DNA of 64,000 bases from Mermis nigrescens. Lineage: Eukaryota; Nematoda; Enoplea; Mermithida; Mermithidae. Position numbers and translations under genes: made by a program. The stretch spans positions 41,943,646-42,007,645 of the forward strand of contig JAVLUZ010000154.1 in NCBI GenBank assembly GCA_036768485.1. The letters run 5' to 3'. Position 1 is the stretch's first letter. Each line of letters opens with the position of its first letter. Shown here one piece after another: positions 46,000 to 58,309 of the stretch. The notes beneath the pieces are model-generated. The model had not been told where the DNA came from. It saw nothing but the letters and a program-made list of their open reading frames with translations, and searched no databases.

Positions 46000-46540
46000 G
46001 AACCGGTAACTATAGCGCGTATACGGGTAGCTCAGTAGCAACAGGAAGGGGCGATTAACGAACGGTGATTTGTCATTAACAAAAGATCCGCCTTTAATTA
46101 GTAATTATCAAACGTTCGTTACAAGTATCCAACGCGTCACAGTATTTACTCGAACACGTTGTAGCACGAGACCGTAAAGTTCGCGTTCTCTTACAAAAAA
46201 CGCCGCCAGTGAAAGAAAGCCCAGGATTCTCACTATTGCCGATCAGTGGGGAACTAACAACAGCCCCTGACCTTTTAATGCGCCCTCATTAAGGCCTACG
46301 GCCGAAGTGTAATATGCACCCGACCGAATTCTAATTAACTCGTTTCATCGTAATCAGGGTAGCGTGTAATATTTGCGTCTAATTTACAAGAGATACTCGA
46401 GCACAATCGGGCCACTCGGTCAGGGGTTATTCCGTTGAATGGGCGACCGCGCAACGATACTTTGATGGGTTTACAGTAGTCAACGAGGTCTTCTGCTGAT
46501 GAGACAATGCCATCGAGTCAAAATACGTATATTCAAATCC
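46000..46540. promoter_or_regulatory. CpG- and TAAT-rich tract upstream of Pax6 exons
   Basis: Low-repeat tract about 2.1-2.6 kb upstream of exon 48613, with more CpG than its surroundings and homeodomain-type sites (CTTTAATTAGTAATTATC at about 46093; CTAATTAACTCG at 46332). Could hold a promoter, enhancer or the missing first exon. No start codon plus donor can be called. Confidence 0.3.
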
Positions 46541-47930
46541 GGCAAATACGCGAATGTCATTGATCTTTTGTTTTTCCGTCGCCTTTTTTGACTTAAATAC
46601 CTTTTTTAACGGACATCAATCATTCTCGCCGACAATACGAATTGAAAATAGAAGGCTTCAGCGATCCTATGGTTACTTTCTTGCATATCTACGTACATAC
46701 ACGCGTATAACGAGTCAGCGTTTCTTCCCTGATCCGTCTGCCATGCCTGTCAATTACTCAATCAGGTTAATTCGGCTTTGTGAGCCTTTTATGCAAATTT
46801 TTCGAAAAACCCACCGATTTCGTGTTACGCCTACTCTTGGAAACGAGCGCGGCTCGTTCAGGCGCTTGCGCCCGAGATTCTGTGAAAAAAACCCGGCCAA
46901 GATCTTATCTCGTCCAGGCAAATCTTTGTTAGTGAAATGCCAGTAAAATGCAAATACAGCTCTTGCTACCCGCTTCATTTTCCAAGAAGCTTTACTTGCA
47001 TATATCTGGTACACATTAGATAAAGCTAAGATTTAGAGCATAATCTGTAAATTACAGTATCGCACGGACAATCTGTCGGTCTATCTTTCTGCATCGTTTC
47101 GAATTTCTTAGATCGAGTGTAGGCAAATAAATGTTGACAGGCTAATTAATCAAAACTGGTGCGTGTACATATGTAAGATGAAGAGGTGTAATAAAATTAC
47201 TCCATATAAGGATACTAATTCTGATAAACAATAAGATTACGACAATGAAATACAGTATGAAGTGGTTCGAATAAGGCATCTCGATTCGGTCCGAATACGC
47301 TTTAGTAAATACTAAATTAGCATTTTCTTGGAATCCGGAATAATAAAGCCTCATAACGGAATCGAATTCAAAATCCGGCGAGTTAAGAGAGCCTCATTGA
47401 AATCAGTGACATATTGAACTATTTAACATACAATGTGGTTCATTCAGTCGGGGGTCACGCATTCAAAAAATAAAAGAGCAGCATTGCAATGCGATTAATA
47501 TGTCAACTACATACTTGCGTACAAATGTCGATTGAAAATAAGCCGCGTTAGTGGGCGATTAAGGTCACATAAATAATAGAAACGAAAAAAATGATTTGTC
47601 CGCATCTGTTAAAGGATTCGATATTCTGAGTCATCGAGGAAAGGACAGCTCTGTCTAAAAAGTGTTTTTGCTTCAGACTGAATTCATGCAAAATAAAAAA
47701 TACAAAAAAGTTAAAAAAGTGAATCAAAATATTGTCGGTAGTTATTCGTAACTGCGTGCAAGTTAAGTAGGAAAACGTGTTTTCAATAACATTCTATTTA
47801 ATTAGACGCTTTAAGCCTTCTGATGCTCCTTATGAAACATATGCAAGTTCTTTTATGAGTGGACCGGTATTTACCCACAAACGTGATAATTATGTTCCTC
47901 CTCTGCAGGGGTGGACTTTCAGAGAGTAAT
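46541..47930. other. no gene recognised
   Basis: Overlapping open frames at 46554-47014 on both strands, without family resemblance. Confidence 0.4.
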
Positions 47931-47933
47931 AAC

Positions 47934-48192
47934 CATTGGTGGGCAGCATTAAAATTCTGGGGGTGCAATATTTTTCAAAGGTCAAAAAATGGTCTAAAAA
48001 ATGGTGGTATGGCTAAAAAACACCATTTTTCAACGTTTCTTATCGAGCACTATCCATTGGCATCAAAAACTGCGAAAAAAGCACACAAAAATTCAAAATT
48101 TGAATTCTGAGGGGTATTTCGGTTTCTGGGGAGGGGTATTCAGCCTTCTGGGGGGTGCACCCCAAACCCCCCACCCTCCACGCCCACGTGTG
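47934..48192 (+). mobile_element. hAT-4 MITE copy
   Basis: 259 bp, CATTGGTGGGCAGC to GCCCACGTGTG. Flanks GTAATAAC and GTAGGTAC match at 6 of 8. Ends 420 bp before the first visible Pax6 exon. Confidence 0.85.
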
Positions 48193-48612
48193 GTAGGTAC
48201 CTTTCAAGAGAAAAACGTGACATCCAAAGTTTTGAATATGAAAAAACGAATGATTTTTTACTCGTTAGGTGTTTCTATGAAAAACATTTGTTTGTAGTAG
48301 TGCCACATTAGATTGAAATCCACTTCTTATATAGTCTAATGGATGTCATTGTCAGCCTCTACGTAAATTCAACTTTGAAGGAATCAGAATAAGTGTTATT
48401 TCTGGCGGACTAGTTTGCAAAATTTTTAACAAATCTTCGATCCCCAAAGATCACTATCATCTTATTGACATACAATGCAACCGTACTTTTCCAAAGATAT
48501 GATGAAATATCGTATAAAATCCATTCAATTGATTTCTATTGCTTGCTCTTATAGAATGTATTTGAAAATAATTTTGCAAATGCTCGTATTAATTGCGCTG
48601 ATTTTTTTAAAG

Positions 48613-48743
48613 GGCACACTGGTGTAAACCAATTAGGTGGAGTATTCGTCAATGGCCGCCCATTGCCAGATCATACGCGTCAACGCATTATCGAATTGGC
48701 TCATCAGGGTGCCAGGCCCTGCGACATTTCACGTGCATTACAA
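48613..48743 (+). CDS. Pax6: Pax6 paired-domain exon 1 (equivalent of human exon 5)
   Basis: Encodes the N-terminal part of the paired domain of a Pax6-type transcription factor: (G)[18 protein letters not shown], then an [13 protein letters not shown] block ending RALQ. The acceptor TTTTTTTAAAG lies at 48602-48612 and the donor GTAAGAG at 48744. The exon is 131 bp and enters in phase 1, as in vertebrate PAX6. Paired-domain residue 42, a DNA-specificity position, is Ala where Pax6 usually has Ile. Gln44 is the Pax6-type residue. The exon with the start codon is not identified. Confidence 0.95.
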
Positions 48744-49623
48744 GTAAGAGAATTACTAATAAAGAAAATTTTGGGTCTATCATTTCAGATAATGGATAGA
48801 ACTTCTTTTCGTTTGATTAAAAATAGATTGAAATACTTGTAGGTAGCTCATTTTTGGATAGCAATTTTTTGAGCGTTTTTAAATGCTTTACGAAGAAAAA
48901 CCATGCACAATGTACTAGGCTTTTAAGGAAGTGCAATTATGTTTTTGTGCTTATAAAGCTGGTGGCAATTGAAAACGCAAACGCGTTGTAAATTCTATGA
49001 AACGCAGACTTGCCAGACCGCTCTGAAAATGACTAGATGTAAACTCATAAACGAGCTATTCATTGGAGATTTTATTTCTGGCCATTTCATTAGCATATCT
49101 TCAAAAATGATTCGGGATAGTTTGGATATGCACAATATTGGCCGCTCTGGGGGTCAATCGGTTTGGAGGATCAGAAGAGTTTTTTAAAGCCAGTATGGCC
49201 TCACAAACTTCTATAAATGCTAAAATAGCTTAAAAGCAATGTTAATCCACAGTTTCTGGTTGATTTCAAGCTACGTTTGCCGGATAATTTAGATTTTCGT
49301 CCATTTTTGACTTTCATTTTGCCTTATTTTTCTCGTAAAATTTCCCATTTTTGCATTCTGGGGAGCTATATCTCAAACCCCACGATTCATATCTATTCAT
49401 CCGGTTGCGTCCTCCTTTCAGGAAAAGTCTTTGAAGCGCCTATCTTGTGAAGGGATTAACCTTTGTAACATCTGTTCTAATTTAACATCTCTTAAAGACT
49501 GTAATTCTTTCTAATAAAAATACCTTTATAATTTTAGTAGGTATTTCTAATTGCTTTTATTTGCATTCTTAATTTTATTTCATTTTATCTCTATCACTAA
49601 AATGATTTCCTCGTTTCCCTCAG
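48744..49623 (+). other. Pax6 intron with hAT-5 remnant
   Basis: 880 bp. About 49125-49400 is a plus-strand hAT-5 MITE (GGCCGCTCTGGGGGTCAATC, then the AGTTTCTGG block). The intron ends CGTTTCCCTCAG. Confidence 0.8.
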
Positions 49624-49839
49624 GTCAGCAACGGATGCGTGAGTAAGATTTTGTGTCGTTATTACGACACGGGCTCTATACGGCCTCGGGCTATTGGTGG
49701 AAGTAAGCCGCGGGTGGCTACGGATAAAATCGTCGACAAAATAGCTTACTATAAGCGTGACAACCCGTCCATTTTTGCATGGGAAATACGCGATCAATTA
49801 CTTAATGAGCAAGTGTGCAACAATGACAACATTCCGTCG
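49624..49839 (+). CDS. Pax6: Pax6 paired-domain exon 2 (equivalent of human exon 6)
   Basis: 216 bp, phase 0 at both ends, the same length as human exon 6. Begins [18 protein letters not shown], then [28 protein letters not shown] and NNDNIPS. Asn47 and the RPRAIGG block mark it as Pax6 rather than Pax2/5/8. Residue 55 is Cys where vertebrate and fly Pax6 have Gly. Acceptor CCCTCAG at 49617-49623, donor GTAAAT at 49840. The domain binds DNA through two helix-turn-helix halves in the nucleus. Confidence 0.97.
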
Positions 49840-50049
49840 GTAAATAATCATTGTGCTTACCAAACATGTAAGGGCTCGAAATTTCGGTTTGGGCTTCCCA
49901 GCCATTTTCGAGAGGGAGAGGTAAAGGACTTCAAATTTTTGGTTAAAAATGACAAAAAAATACCTAAAACTGACCCAAAAATGCAAGTTTTCGTCAAAAA
50001 TGGGGGAAGGATCACAAATTTCTTAATGTTGGGGCTGTGGACGACCAAC

Positions 50050-50231
50050 TTTGGGAGGGAGGATCCCTTCTATCCTCCCTGTTACATTCATGATACTAAC
50101 TAGAGACGGATCCCTTCTGCATGATACTAACTAGAGATGAATCCTTTCTATCCTCCCTGTTACATGCATGATACTAACTAGAGATGGATCCATTCTATCC
50201 TCCCTGTTATATGCATGATAATGATACTAAC
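50050..50231. repeat. tandem ~50-60-bp units ending GATACTAACTAGAG
   Basis: Three to four units containing TTCTATCCTCCCTGTTACAT and GATACTAACTAGAGATGGATCC. The unit end resembles the left TIR of the adjoining hAT-10. Confidence 0.75.
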
Positions 50232-51757
50232 TAAGGATGGACCAAGTCCATCGACCCGGACCCGGACCCGGCAATACCCAACGATTTTTCTGGACCCGGA
50301 CCCGGACCCGAAATTTTGAAAGATGAAGATCCGGACCCGGACCCAAAATTTGGAAGTAGCTGGACTCGGGCCCGATTTTTTTGAATTTTTCGGACTCGTG
50401 TCAAATACCTTTTGCATTTATGCGGAAAATTCATGCGTTTGAAAAATTATTAATAAGCGAGATAGTTCATTATTTCAGTGCGTGCAATTTTTCACTTTCC
50501 TTAAATGCGTTGTCTTGCTAACTAGTATGACTCATTAATATTTTTAGAAATTCATGGAGTCTGCACCTGCATAATTTTAGATGTTTCGAGTAAGTTTGCG
50601 CGGAAGTTTACAAAGAATAATGATGCTGACATGTTGAAAAATCAAATTAATAAAATAATCAAATACTTGCATGTTACCCAGCGTGAAAATGCTCAAATTT
50701 TTGGCGCTTCGCGTCAATAATTCAGTTGTAATAATGACCTAATACCTATTTTATTCTTTTTCCAAAGTTTTCGCGAGATAATTTTTTTTACATCTCTTAT
50801 CTTCAGAAAGATACAAATTGAGCTCAAAAGGATGCAAACGTCAAAAATTATTGGCACTTCGCATCAAATCTATAATTATTAATATATACGTTCTTTCCTT
50901 CAGGAACGTGCGAAATTGAAAAATTTCGAAATGTTCGCGCTTCGCGCCATATATCAATACTGCATTGCTTATATTCTACATGTTGAAAGTTTAGGCGTAT
51001 CGCGTCAGATATACATCCTGAAAAGGGTATGTAGAAAGAGACTTATAAAATTGAGCTTGAAAAGATCAAAATGTCGAAAAAAATTCCGGCGCTTCGCACC
51101 AGCTTTTTTAATATGTATGTAAGTTTTTTGCATTTTGTATACTGTAAAGGCTGAGAAATTGAGTTTGAATTGATAACATTTGCGCAAATTTTACCGAATC
51201 ATTGACTTTTTGTTGGTTTATCACATTACCACAAGCTACAAAAGTTATCCAAAAACGCAAATAATGTCGAAAATTATCTTTTTATCACGTACGTCTTTTT
51301 CAATTTTGGTGATTCCCCCGAAGTCCTGAAAATGGGCTTTTTCCGTACGACTTTAATGTTTCTGAATAGAATAAACCTCTTTCTGAATAAAAATATAATG
51401 TAATAACAAGTTCGAGAATGGTAGCTTAGCATGGCATAGCTCTTGTAAAAGTCATATTTTATCTTATGCTACATTATACAATAACTAAAAGTACTTAGCG
51501 ATCATACTGTCAATTAAAATCTTATCTATGTTTAATGTAAGTATTTATTATAATTATGGTTTGTATATATATAAATTATAAGAGCAGGTTGGACCCAGAC
51601 CCGGACCTGGACTGATCGAGTCTAAGCCTCAATATCCGGACCCGGACCCAAAATTTTCATTTTCTAAGACCCGGACCCGGACGACCCGAAATTTTAATTT
51701 GCAAAAATCCGGACCCGGACCCGAAATTCTGAAAATTTTGGAACCGGTCTATCCCTA
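50232..51757. mobile_element. hAT-10 element with GGACCC subterminal repeats
   Basis: 1526 bp. Left TAAGGATGGACC, right in reverse TAGGGATAGACC. 8-bp flanks ATACTAAC at 50224-50231 and 51758-51765. Inside both ends are tandem CCGGAC/GGACCC units (50246-50385 and 51590-51735). The middle holds five GC hairpin motifs at 50700-51100. Confidence 0.8.
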
Positions 51758-51870
51758 ATACTAACAATTGAATTGACTCAAAGTTCCAATTTTTCTGATG
51801 GACAGAAAGCAAAGATTTGCACTTTTTTGACCGTTAAAGGTCTCATCTTTATTTTTATACCGATTTATAT

Positions 51871-52288
51871 CCAGGTGTGGAATTAGGGGAAGGGGCGAGG
51901 GGCGGCTGCCCCTGTCATCAAAAAAACATTCGATTGCGATAGAGAATTATGCGAAATTTTGGATGATTTTAGCCATTTTTATAACGATTTTTGAATTTTT
52001 CCGGTGAATGACATTCACTGACTTTCTTTATGCTCTGAAAACTTTATTTTTACATCACAAATGTAATTTATGTACAGGACAAGGATTTTTTAGTTCATAC
52101 AATGATTGCTCGCGTATTTTTTCAGTGCTTTGTGCCGATTTTTGTACTAATTTTGTGCCCTTTCCGAAGTAAACTGCCGAAAATTTTAACTTGTCTCGGA
52201 TTACAAATGATCATTTTTTAGACAATTTTTGACACTTTTAAATAAATTTGGGGTTCCGCCCCCGTCAGAAATTTCTGGATCCGCCACC
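51871..52288 (-). mobile_element. hAT-6-like element
   Basis: 418 bp. The right end in reverse is GGTGGCGGATCCAG and the left is CCAGGTGTGGAATTAG. Perfect 8-bp duplication ATTTATAT at 51863-51870 and 52289-52296. Confidence 0.75.
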
Positions 52289-52572
52289 ATTTATATTTTA
52301 TATCTGTTATGGTTTCCGGAGGTTCGTCATCTTGGGACTGGTAGTTAAAGCGACGTCGCTCAGGTCTAAAACAGAAAAACCAGTCCATAAAATTATGAAG
52401 AAATAAAAAAATTTTCTTTATTGCCCATAGCATTTTTAAGCGTAGGTTCTCAAAAACCAGCTTGGCGCCCCTCCCCGTTATTGTGTAGCCCGCTTATTGA
52501 ATAACCGCGACCATAGAAGAGGGGTTTTCAGACCCCACAGCATAGCTACTGACCCTGCAGAATGGCTGTGAC

Positions 52573-52843
52573 CATAGACGCACAGCAGGGCCGATCTGGA
52601 AAGGGGGGTCAAAATTTGAGTTGTTTCGGGCCAAAATGAGCTCAAACACTGACATAAGCACTAAATAGCGTGAAGAATATGTTATTACACAGTTTCTAGT
52701 CAATTTAAAGCACTTTTGAAGAACATTTTTAATTTTTATCCGTTCTTGGCCTTCATTTTCCCTCATTTTCTTCGCAAAATTTTACATTTTTCTATTCTGA
52801 GGGGTCCAGGATCCTCCGAACCCCCTCCCCCTATGTGCATGTC
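52573..52843 (+). mobile_element. hAT-5 MITE, intact
   Basis: 271 bp, CATAGACGCACAGCAGGGCC to CCCCTATGTGCATGTC. Perfect 8-bp duplication GCTGTGAC at 52565-52572 and 52844-52851. Best reference copy of the family. Confidence 0.92.
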
Positions 52844-54687
52844 GCTGTGACTCTCAGAATTTTAGGTTTTCGAAAAAATCTGAGGAAGTGTGCTGTTTTG
52901 AGCGTTTATGCTAAATTTTGGCTCAAGAGTGTCAAATTTTGAAAGAACGAGCATTGTTGAACACGTGAAATACAGCGTTTTTGACGGTTACCCCTTAGTT
53001 TTCTAGCCCAAAGAGGCACTTTTTGAAAAATTTTTTAGAACTGAACCCCATAATTCTTATTCTGTATGGTATGCTGAGACAGATGAGACCAATTAGGAAT
53101 GAAATGGAGCCAGCTAATTTGTAAGCTGCTAAAAATCTATTGTATCTACGCTAATCATTTTAAAGTTTCCGAAAACTGGTTTGCTAAAATCCTAATCCCG
53201 ATAACATCAGCTCTGCGTCAATTTACTAATATTATACGTAGAAAAGTTTAGCAATACGCAGAATCAATTTAGAGGATAAAGTTTTACTGCCCTAATGAAC
53301 TCTATTTTTCTTTTTCGTTCCTCACTTATCCAATCATCTCTCAAACCAGTCGTTAAACATTTCAATTGATTAATATGACAGGTAACGCAGACATGTATGC
53401 AATTTACAGTAACAACTTAAAATTTTTACTCAATCGTAGTTACTGTAGGCTTAGGAGCCAATTTACATGCAATCAATGTAATTACCCGGTGAACATCTGA
53501 CAGTGATGGCGCAGTTGCTCTGCTCATTTTCGGGTGAAAAATCTCATTCATGAGAATATATGTACGGTTCTACCAAATTATGCGCCTTTATGTTCCATTG
53601 GAGCGTTTTTGGGAAATATAGTCGCGAAATATATTCAATGCAATATAAGTGCAGAGCTTACTGTAGACAGGACGTCCGTTTTTCTGCTGTAAGCTAGCAT
53701 AGGTCCATTTTTAGAAAGCATTTAGTTTGCGCGAAAGCGCACAACTTTTATTTTCATGATATTTCTCTTTCGCAATTATTGACTGTCAATTAGATTATTT
53801 AAAATGCACAACATTCGAAATTACCAGATTTTTCAATCCTGGTAAACAATTTTTTCTGACAGTAGCAGCAGACCATGAAACCTGTCATTCAACCTAATAA
53901 CAGCATTGAAAAGCGTTAAAGTCACTTACTATAAATTATCCATCATAATTTTACAAAAGTTTCAATTTATTGCACGAATTTAATTCACTTTTATTTACAT
54001 AATTTAACTTTCAATACGAAAATTCCATTGTGCTCTTTAAAAAAAGATGCTATTAGTGCGAAAATGTTACCCATTTAAGTATTACAAATTTAGGCAAATC
54101 AGTTTTTGGCTAAAGAAATAGCTATGCAGAAAAAGAGCATTAAGGATTATTACAATTCTTTTTTATTGAAATTCTAAAAAGACCAAAAATCCTATTTTCT
54201 TCTGTTATAAATACCCACAAAAGGGGTTACCTTTTTCATTAGCATATTGCAGTTTATGTATTCGGGAATCATGTTTTGTGGTATAAAACGGATATTAGTG
54301 CTTTGAAACGGTTTAATTTCAGTTAGCTTTTAAGCTAATTAATATCAGGTGTCTAGGAAATGCCAAAAAAAATAATTTCCGTTCGAGTTAAATACTTTTT
54401 ATAGCATTGCATAGTCTGTTCGTACGGAGCCTGACCTTCTCAAAAACTAGCAGTCTCAGAATAAACATGGCAGTTGTTTGCAGAAATTTATCAACTAAAT
54501 TTTAAACAAAAAATTCTTCTTTGAGCAATTCATAAATTCAAAACTGTTTGTTCTTTTTAATTTTTCATTTTACTTGGGTCTACATATCATATTCAAATTA
54601 TTTTTGTTATTCTTATTTACACGATCTTGCGTGATAAAAATTCACATTGTAAATGAATAAACATCTATAATATTGATTTCGAGTTGT

Positions 54688-54732
54688 CTCTCTCTCCCTT
54701 TCTCGCTCTCTCTCTCTGTCTCTCTGTGTCAG
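54688..54732. repeat. (CT)n microsatellite
   Basis: CTCTCTCT-rich tract with CCC and TGT interruptions. Confidence 0.9.
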
Positions 54733-56078
54733 AGAAAAAAGTTTTTACTGTTTCCGAAATTTTGATTAAAATAGCTCGATCTGGATCTTGAAACCCGGAA
54801 ACAACGGATAACTATAAAAAGTTTCGGCGACTCTTGCGGCTTACGTAATTGCCGTGAGGCAAATTTGTTGCGTCTCTAGACCAACTTTAAATGTGCTATC
54901 TACTGGTGTAAACTACTTTACACTGCATTTCAAACTGACGAAAAATTGTAAGAAAAACGTTTTTTAACATTACAGTTTTCAAATATTTCAAATCACAGTA
55001 AATAAATTTTATTTAAATTTCGAACCTTTTTAATGATGTTATAGCCGACCTTACTGTAGAATTTAAGGAAATTCACGGATTGGTTTCTGAGATACAGGAG
55101 CCCAAACGTATCCCTATCTAAACCGTAAAATTCAAGCTATTTGTCTTTTCGCAGAAGCACTAGCTTGGATGTCACTTCCTAAATTTGGCTTCTTAAGTTT
55201 TTTGGACCTCTGATTTCGAATTTACTACTTAAAGTGCGCGATCTGGCGCCATAAAGCACATAGGGGACAGATTAACAGGAAGTTATGACGGATTCTAACA
55301 AAGATGATTAATCATTGAGATCGAGCTCGCAGCAAGCTAAAATATAAAATTAAATTAGCATGCATGCAATTTGATGTAAAGCCAACCGAAGCAGCAAACG
55401 CGCGGCATTAAAAACTGCTAATACAAATTAAAATATTTCTGCTTCTAGCGGCTAATTTTGCATGGAGCTCTTTGCATTTCTTTACAATGACGACAAGCTT
55501 TTACGCGCAGGTTACGATGCTCTAATTGTCGTACGGGCAGAAAAAACAGCAAGAAACATTAATCAGTAAGCAAGATAAAATCAGTCAGTGGTTAAGTATC
55601 AAGGAAATCTGCTTAGCTGAAATGTAAAATTCTTGGTGAACATAGTGATTTACAACTAATTTAATTTGTTGAGCGAAAGGCAACCTTAGCTTTTGAATAT
55701 ATAGATATATAGACAAGACTTGAAAAAATTTAAGCATAAAGTTCGGATTGAGAAATCGTGTAACGTGTAGCGATTTTGACTAAATTTTTTAATTGCCTAA
55801 AATTTTTCCTCTAAGGCTCACACAAAACACTTGAAAATACCATTATTTTTTCACATTTAATAATTATTGAGATATCCGAGCTCAAATTTTTGGCCTCTTC
55901 CATGAAATCCTGAATACGGATCTCTGCTCCTCTTAAAATTTTGAATCTAGCTACTTACCTACTCGTACGTGCTCTGTATACATCTGATGTTCAGAACTTC
56001 CAAGTTTAATCACATCCAAGTCTCATTCGCTTTGTGACGATTTTTTTGGAAATTTCGGGTGGACTTCTTGCGTCAATA

Positions 56079-56079
56079 G

Positions 56080-56106
<27 letters not shown>
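56079..56106. repeat. (AT)n microsatellite
   Basis: Short TA run of about 14 units in the Pax6 intron. Confidence 0.95.
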
Positions 56107-56111
<5 letters not shown>

Positions 56112-56370
56112 TAGATATCGCTGTTCCAAAAACTTTTGCCAAGAGTGGGCGATCTTTGTATTATTTAATTTGCTAATTTAAAATTATAGAATTAGGTTAA
56201 CAATAGAATAATCGGTTTTTAAGCATGGTTCCAATTATATCAATGGATAACGATCAAGCCGACAACTTGAACTCAATATTCAGAGCTGTTCCACTTCATT
56301 GATTCTTTTTTACTTCTGCTCTTTAGTGTCAGACAAAAGAAGACTTTTCCATCAACTTGGTTCTTAACAG

Positions 56371-56594
56371 GTGTCATCTATCAATCGCGTATTGAGAAGT
56401 ATAGCTGCAGAAAGGAGCAACTGGCTCATCAAGCCGTGCAGCAAGAAATGTACGACAAGTTCAGATTTTATGGCCAAAATTGGTGGTATCCTCCTCCGCC
56501 CAACGGATCACTCGATTGTTCCGGCCGATTGCCAATGCTTGTCCTGCCTTTGGACGCTTTTCTCCTTTCACTCACCCTTTGGAAATTAAAAAAA
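56371..56594 (+). CDS. Pax6: Pax6 exon: end of paired domain and linker, frameshifted
   Basis: Begins VSSINRVLRSIAAE, the end of the paired domain, straight after acceptor TTCTTAACAG. The frame is then lost: after GCAGAAAGG the expected continuation K-E-Q-LAHQAVQQEMYDKFRF is in the -1 frame, so one base (probably an A at 56411-56413) is missing. Without it the open frame stops at 56587-56589, before any homeodomain. After WWYP the right frame is again unsure; a second -1 shift would give the phase-1 end typical of this Pax6 exon. Donor GTAAGA at 56595. Either an assembly error or a real lesion. Confidence 0.85.
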
Positions 56595-56929
56595 GTAAGA
56601 ATCTATTCTGATGTATTAAATGTGTTCTATGACCATTTTCCGTGTTCACCATTTTTGATTATAATGACTCGGTTGAGTACTTTGGATCACCAATTAAGAA
56701 AAATGACGTATAATGCAAGCAGGCTTTCAGCACATTATGTTATAGCTTTGCATGTAAAAAGTTAAGGAAAATGTTCGTTGCTCTAGGCTAATGCACTTTT
56801 AAATTCAAGGGTGGAATTATAATATTTATTGAAACTGTATTTGAATGCACTTTGGGAGGCCTTACCCTAAGCAAAATACCAAAAAGTTATTTCCCTTCAT
56901 AAAAAAACGAATTGCGATAGAAAATGCAC

Positions 56930-57772
<843 letters not shown>

Positions 57773-58018
57773 AAACAGTCAGAATATGTTCGAAAATCTG
57801 CTATTCACTGGCAGAATTGCAATTTTCGCCATTCTATATTTTCTAATTTTTATTCAAATAATTTAGGAACAGACTTTTTGAAAAAAAATCCTAAAATTTT
57901 GTCAACTTTGCGCAAAAAAAATTTAATATAAAAACATAAAGAAAGTAAAATCCTAGCGCTTAGGGATAAAAAATTGTAAAATTCAGGTAAAATGATGGTT
58001 AGAGATGTGAATTATGAC
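57773..58018. other. no gene recognised
   Basis: AT-rich spacer after exon 56371-56594; presumed Pax6 intron. Confidence 0.4.
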
Positions 58019-58280
58019 AATAGATGCACAGCATTGCCGATCTGGATAGATCAGCCGATCTATGGGGTACAAAACTGAGATTTTTTGGACAAAATGATCT
58101 ATACGTGGTAAAATATCGATTGAAACTAAGTTATTCCACCTTTTCTGGTAATTTCTAACATTTTTAAAGAAAATTTACTATTTTCATTCATTTTTGGCCT
58201 TTATTCAGGCCTCATTTTCCCCAAAAATATTCCATTTTTGTGTGTTTGGGGTTTAGACCCCAATCCCATGTACATGTCTT
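58019..58280 (+). mobile_element. hAT-5 MITE copy
   Basis: 262 bp, AATAGATGCACAGCATTGCC to CCATGTACATGTCTT. Flanks ATTATGAC (58011-58018) and ATTACGAC (58281-58288), 7 of 8. Confidence 0.85.
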
Positions 58281-58309
58281 ATTACGACCTCATACACTTG
58301 AAGCAAGAA

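Larger units (their letters stand above)
49840..56370 (+). other. large Pax6 intron (6.5 kb)
   Basis: Contains a short tandem array at 50050-50225, hAT-10 (50232-51757), a hAT-6-like element (51871-52288), a hAT-5 MITE (52573-52843), a (CT)n tract at 54688-54732 and about 3.5 kb of low-repeat DNA (52.9-56.3 kb) that may hold enhancers. Ends GGTTCTTAACAG. Confidence 0.85.

Noticed and set aside
46020..46050. GGGTAGCTCAGTAGCAAC as a tRNA D-arm
   Set aside because: No matching T-arm or acceptor stem follows at the right distance.
46554..47014. 130-codon plus and 86-codon minus ORFs as a gene upstream of Pax6
   Set aside because: Overlapping on both strands, no family resemblance and no splice-site support. 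Possibly regulatory DNA rather than coding.
44000..48612. Pax6 first coding exon
   Set aside because: A short exon ending in phase 1 could be almost anywhere; no candidate has both a convincing start and donor.
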